Shown one piece after another: positions 48,713 to 56,848 of a stretch of DNA of 64,000 nt (position 1 is its first letter; the number at the start of each line of letters is the position of its first letter). The translations under genes and the position numbers were made by a program. The DNA comes from Halopseudomonas sabulinigri (GTDB taxonomy: Bacteria > Pseudomonadota > Gammaproteobacteria > Pseudomonadales > Pseudomonadaceae), in contig NZ_LT629763.1 of NCBI RefSeq assembly GCF_900105255.1, positions 1,860,001 to 1,924,000 on the forward strand, read 5' to 3'. Under the pieces are notes generated by a model. That model was not told the origin of the DNA and ran no database searches. It saw nothing but the letters and a program-made list of their open reading frames with translations.

Positions 48713-49462
48713 CTAGCCGCGCGCTAACCACCGTTTAGCCGCTCGCTTCTTGGCTGCCGCAACAATAAGTCTACCCGGCGAAACCGAGCGCCAAGTCATC
48801 ACAAACGCCCCGAATAGGCTGAGTGACCGCTTGCCGTCCGCATCGATTTTGGGTTTGACCAGCCCCTTATTCAGCAGTGCATCAGACTCTTCGCACAGGA
48901 ACGCGGCGATTTCGGCAAAGCCCTGCTCCGCTCGGTAATCGACTGGCTGCAAATCACCCTTCAGACGTTTCCGCAACTGGGCATGTAACGACAGCAGTTG
49001 GTCAACGACCAGCACCTCCGGAAACTGGAAACTCTGCTTGATGGGCAGCGAAGGATAGGCTTCAGGGCGGTTGCTGTTCGAGACGTTCAGCCACCGGCCG
49101 TCGGCGAATTTCTGCGAGAACTCGCAGTAGGTGAGATCCGGCTGATTGGTCGCGCTGATGCCAACGACCGTTCCTGCCAGCTTCAGGTGCTCGTGCCAGT
49201 AGACACGGAAGTAGGTGTCGGCGTGACTATCGTGCAATGACGAATTGCCCACGACCACAAACCCGGCATCCGTAATCTGCTCATCGAAATACGGAACATC
49301 CTCGGTACAGCGCTCAAAAAAGTCGTCGTCGGGGATAGGATCGAACTGGACGATGGTTGAGATCTTCTGCGTCCGCCAAATAATGAAGGGGCCGACCAAG
49401 TTCATAAACAGTGGCCCGAGCAGCACCAACCCAAGCAGCCCCCCAAAAGCGATTTCCAGCAT
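48713..49462 (-). CDS. Hypothetical membrane-anchored protein
   Basis: A 249-residue protein of unknown family. A long hydrophobic N-terminus (about 1-28: MLEIAFGGLLGLVLLGPLFM and on) acts as a single anchor. The soluble part is rich in aromatic and acidic residues (FFERCTEDVPYFDEQITDAGF, YFRVYWHEHLKLAGTVVGI, TYCEFSQKFADGRWLN), and the tail is basic (AAAKKRAAKRWLARG). AGGGA lies 5 bp before the start. The gene and its flanks (48,511-49,560) look AT-richer than neighbouring genes, which suggests later acquisition. It has no operon partner. Confidence 0.6.
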   Translation of the reverse strand: MLEIAFGGLLGLVLLGPLFMNLVGPFIIWRTQKISTIVQFDPIPDDDFFERCTEDVPYFDEQITDAGFVVVGNSSLHDSHADTYFRVYWHEHLKLAGTVVGISATNQPDLTYCEFSQKFADGRWLNVSNSNRPEAYPSLPIKQSFQFPEVLVVDQLLSLHAQLRKRLKGDLQPVDYRAEQGFAEIAAFLCEESDALLNKGLVKPKIDADGKRSLSLFGAFVMTWRSVSPGRLIVAAAKKRAAKRWLARG

Positions 49463-49585
49463 ACGAATCCCTATACGCAGTGTGTTTTTCCTGCCCGGAC
49501 TGTAGCAAACCCAAGCGCTGCCAGTTACTCGCTAGCGGACAATCGTGTAACTCGCACATTGAAACTGCGACCCGTGCCCTATAAA

Positions 49586-49617
49586 CAAAAAACCCCGCGC
49601 TGTTTCCAGTGCGGGGC
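49586..49617 (-). terminator. Intrinsic terminator of speC
   Basis: Read leftward, GCCCCGC pairs with GCGGGG around a short CAC...CAG inner region, followed by six T residues (A49587-A49592 on the plus strand). It lies about 50 bp past the speC stop. Confidence 0.8.
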
Positions 49618-49668
49618 TCGCTTCAACACACTGCGCTCAACTTACCGCAGTTCGCAGGCTGAATCGTT

Positions 49669-50832
49669 CTAGACGTAAAACGCCTCCAACGGCGGAAAGC
49701 CGTTGAATTCAATCGCGCTGTAACTGGTGGTGTAGGCACCGGTCGAGAGCCAGTACATGCGGTCGCCGATGGCGAGGTTCAGCGGTAGGCCGTATTTGTA
49801 GTTCTCGTACATGATGTCGGCACTGTCGCAGGTCGGGCCGGCGATCACGGCTTCTTCCAGTTCGCCCTGTTTTTCGGTCCAGATCGGGAACTTGATGGAT
49901 TCGTCCATGGTTTCGATGAGGCCGGAAAACTTGCCCACGTCGGTGTACACCCAGCGCTCCAGCGCGGTATGCGACTTGCGCGACACCAGCACCACTTCAC
50001 TGACCAGAATACCGGCGTTGGCGATCAGTGAACGGCCAGGTTCCAAGATGATTTCCGGCAGTTCATCGCCAAAGTCTTCCTGCAGGAAGCGGGTGATTTC
50101 TTCCGCGTAGGTCTGCAGGGTGTTGGTTTTGGTCAGGTAGTTGGCCGGGAAGCCGCCGCCCATGTTGATCATCTTCAGGGTGATGTTGTCCTCATCTTTC
50201 AGACGCTCGAAGATCACCTTGACCTTGGCAATCGCGGCATCCCAGGCGCCGATATCGCGCTGCTGCGAGCCCACGTGGAAGGAAATGCCATAGGGCTCCA
50301 GGCCCAGCTCCTTGGCCAATACCAGCAGGTCCATGGCCATGTCGGTCTGACAGCCGAACTTGCGTGACAGCGGCCAATCGGCGGTGGTGGAGCCTTCGGT
50401 CAGAATGCGCACGTAGATCTTCGAGCCGGGTGCGGCCTTGGCGATATTGCGCAGGTCGGCCTCGGAATCGGTGGCATAGAGGCGCACACCTTTCTCATAA
50501 AAGGCGCGGATATGGCGTGCTTTCTTGATGGTGTTGCCAAAGCTGATCTGCTCGGGCTTGACGCCCAGCGCCATGACCTTTTCCAGCTCATAGATAGAGG
50601 CGATATCGAAGTTGGAACCCTTGTTCTTCAACAGCTCAAGCACTTCATTGGAGGGGTTGGCTTTCACCGCGTAGTAAACCTTGCCGAACGGGAAGCCCTG
50701 GACCAGTTCGTCGTAGGCACGATCGATGGTTTTCAGGTCTACCACCAGGAAGGGGGTTTCGTGCTGTTCGGCGCAGGCCTTGATGCGGCTGAAGGTCTCG
50801 CGGTCAAAATAATCATCAAGCTTGATAGACAT
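49669..50832 (-). CDS. speC: Ornithine/lysine-type decarboxylase (class III PLP)
   Basis: A 387-residue PLP enzyme that makes putrescine from ornithine. The PLP lysine is K57 in YYAVKANP, the glycine-rich PLP-phosphate loop NMGGGFPANY is near 223-232, EPGRSLIANAG near 264, and the catalytic cysteine C335 lies in GPTCDSAD, contributed from the other subunit. The length equals Pseudomonas SpeC, and the piuA-piuC genes nearby match the Pseudomonas speC neighbourhood. Some relatives also act on lysine. It has an unusually long upstream gap (473 bp) shared with exbB. Confidence 0.92.
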   Translation of the reverse strand: MSIKLDDYFDRETFSRIKACAEQHETPFLVVDLKTIDRAYDELVQGFPFGKVYYAVKANPSNEVLELLKNKGSNFDIASIYELEKVMALGVKPEQISFGNTIKKARHIRAFYEKGVRLYATDSEADLRNIAKAAPGSKIYVRILTEGSTTADWPLSRKFGCQTDMAMDLLVLAKELGLEPYGISFHVGSQQRDIGAWDAAIAKVKVIFERLKDEDNITLKMINMGGGFPANYLTKTNTLQTYAEEITRFLQEDFGDELPEIILEPGRSLIANAGILVSEVVLVSRKSHTALERWVYTDVGKFSGLIETMDESIKFPIWTEKQGELEEAVIAGPTCDSADIMYENYKYGLPLNLAIGDRMYWLSTGAYTTSYSAIEFNGFPPLEAFYV

Positions 50833-51305
50833 GGCGTCGGCTCCAAAGCGTAAGTTCTGGTTGCGGACCGCGTGGGGGCAGGAAGATCAGATGCAGGGCA
50901 GACACACGTACCAATGCCCCTGCGAAGTGCAGAAACCATACGGCACGCTTTCCGACGGAAGCGACTCTGAACGCTGTTAGCCAACACACAACCCGGGGGT
51001 GCGAACGTCTGATCAGTATCCCCACTTTGGTTCGCCTACTTCCCAAGGCGTGCGCCGAAAGCAATAAGCCCGCCTGAAAACCGCGGTCTTGCTGTCTCGT
51101 CGTCAGTACTTGAGCCGTATGGATCGTGCCAGCCTCAACGTTCGGTGCGAACCATAAAACCAAGTGACCTTAGGGTCAATAGTAGGCAAAAAAATAGGAC
51201 CTGTTAGTACAGACCAGTGGCGGGCGGCGCTGGTTCAATATAGGCATTGCCAATACAAATACGAACATCTATCATTCGCGCCTCAAATTTTATTCGGAGC
51301 ACACC
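50833..51305. other. Divergent region between speC and exbB
   Basis: The 473 bp should hold the promoters of both genes. If speC is transcribed from the A/T-rich area near 51150-51185, its leader exceeds 300 nt. An inverted repeat TGACC/GGTCA (51165-51169 and 51174-51178) lies there, overlapping a TTGACC-like -35 on the minus strand. A 115-codon frame on the minus strand overlaps the speC start and lacks a good ribosome site. A weak Fur-like stretch (CGAACATCTATCATTC, 51262-51277) lies before exbB. Confidence 0.45.
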
Positions 51306-52133
51306 GTGAGCACTGAAGCCAACAGCACCGCCTCAGACGAAGCCGTCACCGCCGCCTCCAACGCTGATCCAGCCGCAACCACCGATGCGCTTAGCTCAGC
51401 GGCTCCCGTTACCGATCCGACGCAGCTGCCCGCGGAGCCGATGGTAAACGCCTTGCATGACAGTGCCGTGGCACCAACCTCCATGCTTGATACGGTCACC
51501 GGTTGGTTGGTGGTAGGCGGCCCGGTGGTATGGATTCTGTTGGCCATGTCGGTCGTCGCGTTGAGCATTCTGTTGATCAAGCTGTGGCAGTTCAACCTGC
51601 CGCGTCCCGAGGGCGGCCGTGCGGTAAACCGCAGCCTGTCGTTGTGGCATAAGGGCGATGCCGAGGGTGCCATCGCGCAACTGAACACCCGCCAGACCGT
51701 ACCGGCCGTGCTGCTGCTGGCCATGCGCGGCATGCGCAATGGCACCGACCAGACACTGCTGCGCGAAGAGCTGCAGCGCGTGGGCAGCTACCGCCTGAAT
51801 CAGCTCAAGTTGCTGTTGCGGCCACTGGAGGTGATCGCCAATCTGGCGCCGCTGCTGGGCTTGCTGGGTACCGTACTGGGCATGATCGAGGCCTTCCAGC
51901 AGATGGAGTCGGCCGGCAGCCGGGTTGACCCCTCGATTCTGTCCGGGGGTATCTGGCAGGCACTGCTGACCACCGCCGTGGGTCTGGCCGTGGCCATTCC
52001 GGTGGTGGCAATTCACAGCTGGCTGGAGCGCCGTGTTGAGCGCATCGCCGCCAGCCTGAATGATGCCGTCACCCAGGTGTTTACCCATCAGCCCAAGCCG
52101 CAGCACAGCGCGAAGGTGGCCAATGCAGCTTGA
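51306..52133 (+). CDS. exbB: TonB-system proton channel subunit ExbB
   Basis: A 275-residue MotA/TolQ/ExbB protein. A GTG start follows GGAG by six bases. An Ala/Thr-rich N-terminal tail (about 1-55) precedes TM1 (GGPVVWILLAMSVVALSILLI, about 69-90). TM2 and TM3 follow with ANLAPLLGLLGTVLGMIEAFQQM and GGIWQALLTTAVGLAVAIPVVAIHSWLE, the conserved channel stretches. It forms the pentamer around an ExbD dimer and energises TonB. It overlaps the first exbD by 11 bases, heading an exbB-exbD-exbD-tonB-piuA-piuC run. Confidence 0.93.
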   Translation: MSTEANSTASDEAVTAASNADPAATTDALSSAAPVTDPTQLPAEPMVNALHDSAVAPTSMLDTVTGWLVVGGPVVWILLAMSVVALSILLIKLWQFNLPRPEGGRAVNRSLSLWHKGDAEGAIAQLNTRQTVPAVLLLAMRGMRNGTDQTLLREELQRVGSYRLNQLKLLLRPLEVIANLAPLLGLLGTVLGMIEAFQQMESAGSRVDPSILSGGIWQALLTTAVGLAVAIPVVAIHSWLERRVERIAASLNDAVTQVFTHQPKPQHSAKVANAA

Positions 52134-52518
52134 GGCCTTTCCGGGCAAAAAGCGCCGCGGCATCAGCCTGACACCGCTGATCGATGTGGTGTTCATTCTG
52201 TTGCTGTTTTTCATGTTGTCCTCCGACTTCATGCACTGGCGGCAGATCAGCCTGTCGTCGGCCAACGAAACCGAGAGCAAACCCGACACCGTCATGCTGA
52301 TTCGCATCGAGAGCGACGCCGGCGAGCTGAGCCATGACGGCAAGCGCTACGCCCTGCAGGATCTACCGGCACTGCGCGCACTGGTCGCCGAAGACCCTGC
52401 GGCCGTCTACGCGGTCGAGGCGGTCGCTGGCGTGCGTACGCAGACGTTGGTCACTGTGCTGGACCGGCTGCACCAGGCAGGTGCCGACAAGGTGTCGATG
52501 ACCGGAGTGCTGCCATGA
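52123..52518 (+). CDS. exbD: Biopolymer transport protein ExbD, first copy
   Basis: A 131-residue single-pass ExbD/TolR protein. The start at 52123 (MQLEAFPGKKRRG) lies within the end of exbB. The single membrane helix (about 16-37) has the essential proton-carrying aspartate D21 in LTPLIDVVFILLLFFM. The periplasmic domain follows (DAGELSHDGKRYALQDLPALRAL). It overlaps the second exbD by four bases. Confidence 0.92.
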   Translation: MQLEAFPGKKRRGISLTPLIDVVFILLLFFMLSSDFMHWRQISLSSANETESKPDTVMLIRIESDAGELSHDGKRYALQDLPALRALVAEDPAAVYAVEAVAGVRTQTLVTVLDRLHQAGADKVSMTGVLP

Positions 52519-52943
52519 ACTTCAGCGGCCAGGAAGCACCGCGCAAGGACAATAGCGACGATCAACTGATCCCGCTGATCAACATCGTGTTTTTGATGCT
52601 GATCTTTTTCATGGTCGCCGGCCAGATCAGCGAGCAGGACAAGCAGTTCATCGCACCGCCCGAGTCGATCAGCGAAACACCGACCGACGCCGAAGCACCC
52701 CGCGTGCTGATAGATGCAGATGAGGTGCTCTGGCTGAACGATCAGGAAATTACCCTGGAAGCGCTCGAGGCGCCGCTGGTAGCTGCCTTCGAGCAAGCGG
52801 CCGACCCGGAAAGCTTCAGCATTGCCGTCAAGGCCGACGGCCAGGTGCCGGTGGAAACCCTGCAAGCGGTGATGCGCAGCATCAAGGCAGCCGGCTTTCG
52901 GCGCATTACCCTGCTGACGCAGCCCAGCGGTGAGGCATCATGA
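52515..52943 (+). CDS. ExbD-like protein, second copy, with Asn at the proton-relay position
   Basis: A 142-residue ExbD/TolR-family protein. The membrane helix (about 18-40) reads LIPLINIVFLMLIFFMVAG, so N23 (codon AAC at 52581-52583) replaces the conserved aspartate found in the first copy. The periplasmic part is acidic (PPESISETPTDAEAPRVLIDADEVLWLNDQEIT). ATGA overlaps join it to exbD and to tonB. It may form a mixed dimer with the Asp-bearing ExbD. Conservation of the rest suggests it is functional and not decaying. Confidence 0.88.
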   Translation: MNFSGQEAPRKDNSDDQLIPLINIVFLMLIFFMVAGQISEQDKQFIAPPESISETPTDAEAPRVLIDADEVLWLNDQEITLEALEAPLVAAFEQAADPESFSIAVKADGQVPVETLQAVMRSIKAAGFRRITLLTQPSGEAS

Positions 52944-53686
52944 TTCGTCCGCATCATTGGTTGATCGCGCTATTGGTTGCCCTTGCCGCGCACCTCCTCA
53001 CCTTTGCCGTACTGGCGTACACCAAACCGGTCGGCGATGCCGCCGATCAAGGCGCCCAAGGCATCGAGATTGATCTGGGGATGCTGGGTGACCTGGGCGC
53101 AGCCCAGGAAACTGAGCAGCCGAAGGAAATCGCTCCACCCAAGCCCCAAGTCGCGCCGCCACCGCCACCGGAGCCGCCGCCTGCGCCCCCGCGCCAGCAA
53201 GCGGTGGCACAGGTGAAAACACCACCCAAGCCCAAACCCGAGCCGGTACGCGAGGCCGTACCAGAAGAGGTCAAGCAGGATGTCAGCGCGCCGACAGCGG
53301 TCGAAACCGGGCAAAGTAACACCGACACCAACGAGCTGAAACAATCGACCGGTACCGGTAACGCCACGACAGCGGGGGGTACCAGCAGCGCGACCAAGTC
53401 GTACTACTCGATGCTGGCGGCCAAACTCGCCCGCTACAAGCGCTACCCATCGGCATCACGCCGGCGCAACGAGCAAGGCACACCGGTTCTGTACTTCGTG
53501 GTGGGCCGCGACGGCTCGGTGAGCCAGGCCAGCATTCGCACCAGCTCAGGGTTTGAGCGCCTGGATCAGGCGGTGCTCGACATGCTCAAGCGTGCCACGC
53601 CCCTGCCCGAGTTCACTGACGATATGACCGAGCAACAGTTACCGATCACTATTCCGGTGGAGTTCAAGCTGACCGACCGCCGTTGA
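52940..53686 (+). CDS. tonB: Energy transducer TonB
   Basis: A 248-residue TonB. The N-terminal helix (about 8-27: LIALLVALAAHLLTFAVLAY) includes the conserved histidine (H18). A Pro/Lys-rich periplasmic spacer (about 50-100: PPKPQVAPPPPPEPPPAPP) and a C-terminal domain (about 165-248: YKRYPSASRRRNEQGTPVLYFVVGRDGSV, DQAVLDMLKRATPLPEF) follow. It overlaps the second exbD by four bases and precedes the piuA-type receptor, so this is a dedicated TonB set for it, possibly also serving the other receptor in the window. Confidence 0.93.
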   Translation: MIRPHHWLIALLVALAAHLLTFAVLAYTKPVGDAADQGAQGIEIDLGMLGDLGAAQETEQPKEIAPPKPQVAPPPPPEPPPAPPRQQAVAQVKTPPKPKPEPVREAVPEEVKQDVSAPTAVETGQSNTDTNELKQSTGTGNATTAGGTSSATKSYYSMLAAKLARYKRYPSASRRRNEQGTPVLYFVVGRDGSVSQASIRTSSGFERLDQAVLDMLKRATPLPEFTDDMTEQQLPITIPVEFKLTDRR

Positions 53687-53838
53687 GGCGGTCCTGCAAA
53701 TAACAAAGCCTGATAAGAAGAAACCGTCAATCGCGGTCCCGCCCACAGGCAAACCCGGCCCCTGACAGCTCCACCAGAGAGCGTGCAGCGGGAGCAGTCT
53801 GGGTAAGCCAGGGAACACAACCAGCTAGGAAAGAGAGC

Positions 53839-56091
53839 ATGATCCAGACAAAACGTACTGCAGCCGCTGGCACCGTCAGCGCGGACCTTACCCTACGCAA
53901 GCACAGTGGCCATCGCGTCATGGCGACGTCACTGGCACTGGCCATCTCCGGTGCCATGGTCAGCCACCTGCACGCGGCTGAAGAAGAAGTTAACCTCGAC
54001 ACCCTGGTGATCGAAGACACCGGCATTCAGGCCGAAGCCAACCCCTATGCTGAGGAAGCCGCGCCCTACAAGGCCCGCGTGTTGTCTGACAGCCGCCACA
54101 CCCGCGAGATTGCCGATACGCCGCAGACCATGACGGTGATCACCAAGAGCGCCATCGAAGACTCCGGCAAGACCGAACTGAAAGACATTCTGGCAGCACA
54201 GCCAGGTATTACCCTGGGCACCGGTGAAGGCGGCAACTCCTTCGGCGACCGCTACATCATCCGTGGCTACGAAGCACGTAGTGACATCTACACCGATGGC
54301 CTGCGCGACCCCGGCCTGATCACCCGCGAAACCTTTGCACTGGAACAGATCGAAATCGCCAAGGGCCCCAGCTCCACCTTTGCCGGCCGCGGCTCCACTG
54401 GCGGCGCGGTCAACAGCGTGACCAAGAAAGCCAATATCTGGGACGACTTCACCACGGTAGAAGGCGGCTTGGGCACAGATGCTTTCCAGCGTTACACCCT
54501 GGACACCAACAACGTGCTCTCCGATGAGCTGGCGATTCGCTTCAACGGTCTGTACACCGAAGCCGAAGTGCCCGACCGCGCGCCTGCCGAGAAGCGCCGC
54601 GAAGGCGCCCTGCTGTCCGGTGTGTACCAGCCGCTGGATGAGTTCAAGGTGCTGGCGGATTACTACTACGCTCGCAGCGACGATCGTACCGATCCTGGCA
54701 CCTTCATGAACAATGGCAAGCCGGATGACGACGCCAAGTACGTTGGTCAGAGTGGGCTGGACTTTCAGGAGACTGGTGCTGACATCTTCACCCTGGGCTT
54801 TGAGTGGGAACTGGGCGACGGCGTCAAGCTGGAAAACAAAAGCCGTGTGGGCTCAACTGATAACAGCTACATCGTCACCGCGTACAGCTCGCGCAGCGGC
54901 GGAACCCGCAGCTTTGGCGGCTGGCAGGAAAACGATTACATCGGCAATCAAACCAACCTGACCATCGACAAGATGTGGGGCGATGTACGCCATACGGTCA
55001 TCGTTGGCGGCGAGTATGCCAACGAGCAAACCGATGCCGGTGGCTATTCTGCCACACCAAGCAGTGTTGTAGTCGATCCCTACAACCCGGACAACAACGC
55101 CTGGAACGGCACCAAAACCCGCAGCGACAAACAGAGCGCGCTGGAGCTGGAAACCGTCTCGGCCTACGTAATGGATACCATCACGCTCAACGAAGACTGG
55201 GAAGTTTTTGGTGGCGCCCGCTATGATCGCTTCGATTACGCTTTGAACACCGAAGAGCGTACTGGCCGCGGCGGCGTGATCATTCCGGCAGCCACGTACG
55301 AATACGACGACGGTTTCTGGAACGGCCATCTGGGTGTCGTCTATTCGCCCTGGGAACACGGCAACGTTTATGTTAGCTGGAGTACCTCGTCCAATATCAA
55401 CGGCGGCGAAGCCGACGCGGTCACCAACTGCGGCTACGGCGGCCTCTGTGTCGACGACGCGGGCAACTACGCCCAGGCGGAGCCGGAGCAGTCGACCAAC
55501 TGGGAGCTGGGTACCAAGTGGAACCTGCTGGATCATCGCCTGCTGCTGACCGCTGCTGTGTTTCAGACTACCAAGGATGACGTCATCGAAGGCGGCAACG
55601 ACTCTTACCAGACCGGCGGCAGCCTGAACACTGGCAAGAACCGCGTACACGGCGTCGAGCTGGGTCTCTCCGGCAACATTACCGACAAGCTGAGCGGCCA
55701 GGTAGGCGCAGCCTTGATGGACTCCGAAACACTGGAGTCCTACAACGAGGAAAACGAAGGCCGGCCTAAAGCCAACTTCGCCGAGAAAAGTGCCAATGCC
55801 CAACTGCGCTACCAGCTGACTCCCGCCTTTGCGTTTGGCGGCACCATGACCTACTCCAGCGAAATGTTTGGCGGCCAGCCCGACGAAGGCGCCAGCGGTA
55901 ACATCAAACTGGACGGTTACACCGTGTACGACCTGTTCGCCAGCTATCGCTTCAACGAGCAGTTCGATCTCCGTGCGAATGTGCAGAACATCTTCGATGA
56001 GGATTACTACACCGCGGTTTACCGTGGCGGCAGTATCGTCTACAAGGGTGATGCCCGTAACGCTCAGCTGACGGCACGCTACAAGTTCTAA
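53839..56091 (+). CDS. Catecholate-type TonB-dependent siderophore receptor (PiuA/Fiu-like)
   Basis: A 750-residue receptor. An extended signal region (about 1-47, cleaved after HLHAA) is followed by a TonB box-like LDTLVIED, a plug domain (about 75-200: DTPQTMTVITKSAIEDSGKTELKDILAAQPGI, YIIRGYEARSDIYTDGLRDPG, GPSSTFAGRGSTGGAVNSVTK) and a barrel ending ARNAQLTARYKF. The plug pattern and the piuC gene directly after it place it with PiuA/Fiu receptors for catechol or hydroxypyridone-type iron chelates. A 152-bp gap separates it from tonB. A Fur box was not found immediately upstream. Confidence 0.93.
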   Translation: MIQTKRTAAAGTVSADLTLRKHSGHRVMATSLALAISGAMVSHLHAAEEEVNLDTLVIEDTGIQAEANPYAEEAAPYKARVLSDSRHTREIADTPQTMTVITKSAIEDSGKTELKDILAAQPGITLGTGEGGNSFGDRYIIRGYEARSDIYTDGLRDPGLITRETFALEQIEIAKGPSSTFAGRGSTGGAVNSVTKKANIWDDFTTVEGGLGTDAFQRYTLDTNNVLSDELAIRFNGLYTEAEVPDRAPAEKRREGALLSGVYQPLDEFKVLADYYYARSDDRTDPGTFMNNGKPDDDAKYVGQSGLDFQETGADIFTLGFEWELGDGVKLENKSRVGSTDNSYIVTAYSSRSGGTRSFGGWQENDYIGNQTNLTIDKMWGDVRHTVIVGGEYANEQTDAGGYSATPSSVVVDPYNPDNNAWNGTKTRSDKQSALELETVSAYVMDTITLNEDWEVFGGARYDRFDYALNTEERTGRGGVIIPAATYEYDDGFWNGHLGVVYSPWEHGNVYVSWSTSSNINGGEADAVTNCGYGGLCVDDAGNYAQAEPEQSTNWELGTKWNLLDHRLLLTAAVFQTTKDDVIEGGNDSYQTGGSLNTGKNRVHGVELGLSGNITDKLSGQVGAALMDSETLESYNEENEGRPKANFAEKSANAQLRYQLTPAFAFGGTMTYSSEMFGGQPDEGASGNIKLDGYTVYDLFASYRFNEQFDLRANVQNIFDEDYYTAVYRGGSIVYKGDARNAQLTARYKF

Positions 56092-56111
56092 GCGCACATC
56101 AGGCTGAAACC

Positions 56112-56141
56112 AGCGGCGGCGAGGACAACTTCGCCGCCGCT
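56112..56141 (+). terminator. Intercistronic hairpin between receptor and piuC
   Basis: AGCGGCGGCGA and TCGCCGCCGCT (56112-56122 and 56131-56141) form a perfect 11-bp stem with an 8-nt loop. Only CTATT follows, so it is likelier a stabiliser or attenuator than a full terminator. It lies 14 bp before the piuC start. Confidence 0.6.
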
Positions 56142-56155
56142 CTATTGTCAGGGGA

Positions 56156-56848
56156 ATGAATGTGATTATTCCGATTGCAGGCGTATTCAGCGCCGAGGAT
56201 GTCGGCAAGATCCGCAGCCATCTGGACAACTGCGCCGACTGGCAGGACGGCAACGCCACGGCCGGAGGCCAGGCCCGTCAGGTCAAGCAGAACCAGCAAC
56301 TGCCGCTGGACAGCAAACTGGCGCAGCAGTTGGGCGACATCATTCTCAACACCCTCTCGCAACACCCCACTTTCATCTCGGCGGGCCTGCCGCTGAGACT
56401 CTTTCCGCCGATGTTCAATCGTTACCGCAGCGGCGAAACCTACGGGCTGCACGTGGACAACGCGATTCGCTATGTGCCCGGCAACCCCAACCCGATTCGC
56501 ACTGACCTGTCGGCCACCCTGTTTCTCTGCGACCCGCAGGAGTACGAGGGCGGCGAACTGGTCATTGAAGACAACTACGGCGCCCAGCGCGTGAAGCTCA
56601 ACGCCGGTGACCTGGTGCTCTACCCGTCTACCAGCCTGCACAGCGTCACCCCGGTGACCACTGGGGCAAGAACCTGTGCGGTGTTCTGGTTGCAGAGCAT
56701 GGTGCGCAACAATCAGCAGCGCGAGACCCTGTTCGAGCTGGATCAAAGCGTACAGGCGCTGACCAGCGAACTGGGCGCCCACCACGACGAGGTGGTGCGG
56801 CTGTCCGGCATCTATCACAACCTGATTCGTCAATGGGCGGATACCTGA
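56156..56848 (+). CDS. piuC: Fe(II)/2-oxoglutarate-dependent PKHD-type hydroxylase PiuC
   Basis: A 230-residue dioxygenase of the YbiX/PiuC family, always found with piuA/fiu-type receptors and thought to act on the iron ligand or its release. The metal triad is H99, D101 (GLHVDNAIR) and H162 (TSLHSVTPV), with the 2-oxoglutarate Arg at 172. FLCDPQEYEGGELVIED is the double-stranded beta-helix signature. The ribosome site AGGGGA lies only about 2 bp before ATG 56156; a GTG two codons on (56162) is better spaced and may be the true start. Its stop shares a base with the next gene (TGATG). Confidence 0.93.
   Translation: MNVIIPIAGVFSAEDVGKIRSHLDNCADWQDGNATAGGQARQVKQNQQLPLDSKLAQQLGDIILNTLSQHPTFISAGLPLRLFPPMFNRYRSGETYGLHVDNAIRYVPGNPNPIRTDLSATLFLCDPQEYEGGELVIEDNYGAQRVKLNAGDLVLYPSTSLHSVTPVTTGARTCAVFWLQSMVRNNQQRETLFELDQSVQALTSELGAHHDEVVRLSGIYHNLIRQWADT

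Noticed and set aside
50816-51163. A 115-codon frame in the speC leader that overlaps the speC start
   Set aside because: Considered as an upstream regulatory peptide, but the ribosome site is poorly placed and the sequence has no feature of an arrest peptide.
51262-51277. Possible Fur box before exbB
   Set aside because: Only about 8 of 14 positions match the 7-1-7 consensus, so it is not listed as a site.
54853-56259. A 468-codon open frame opposite the siderophore receptor
   Set aside because: Antisense shadow of a clear receptor gene; no motif, and it crosses into the piuC start.
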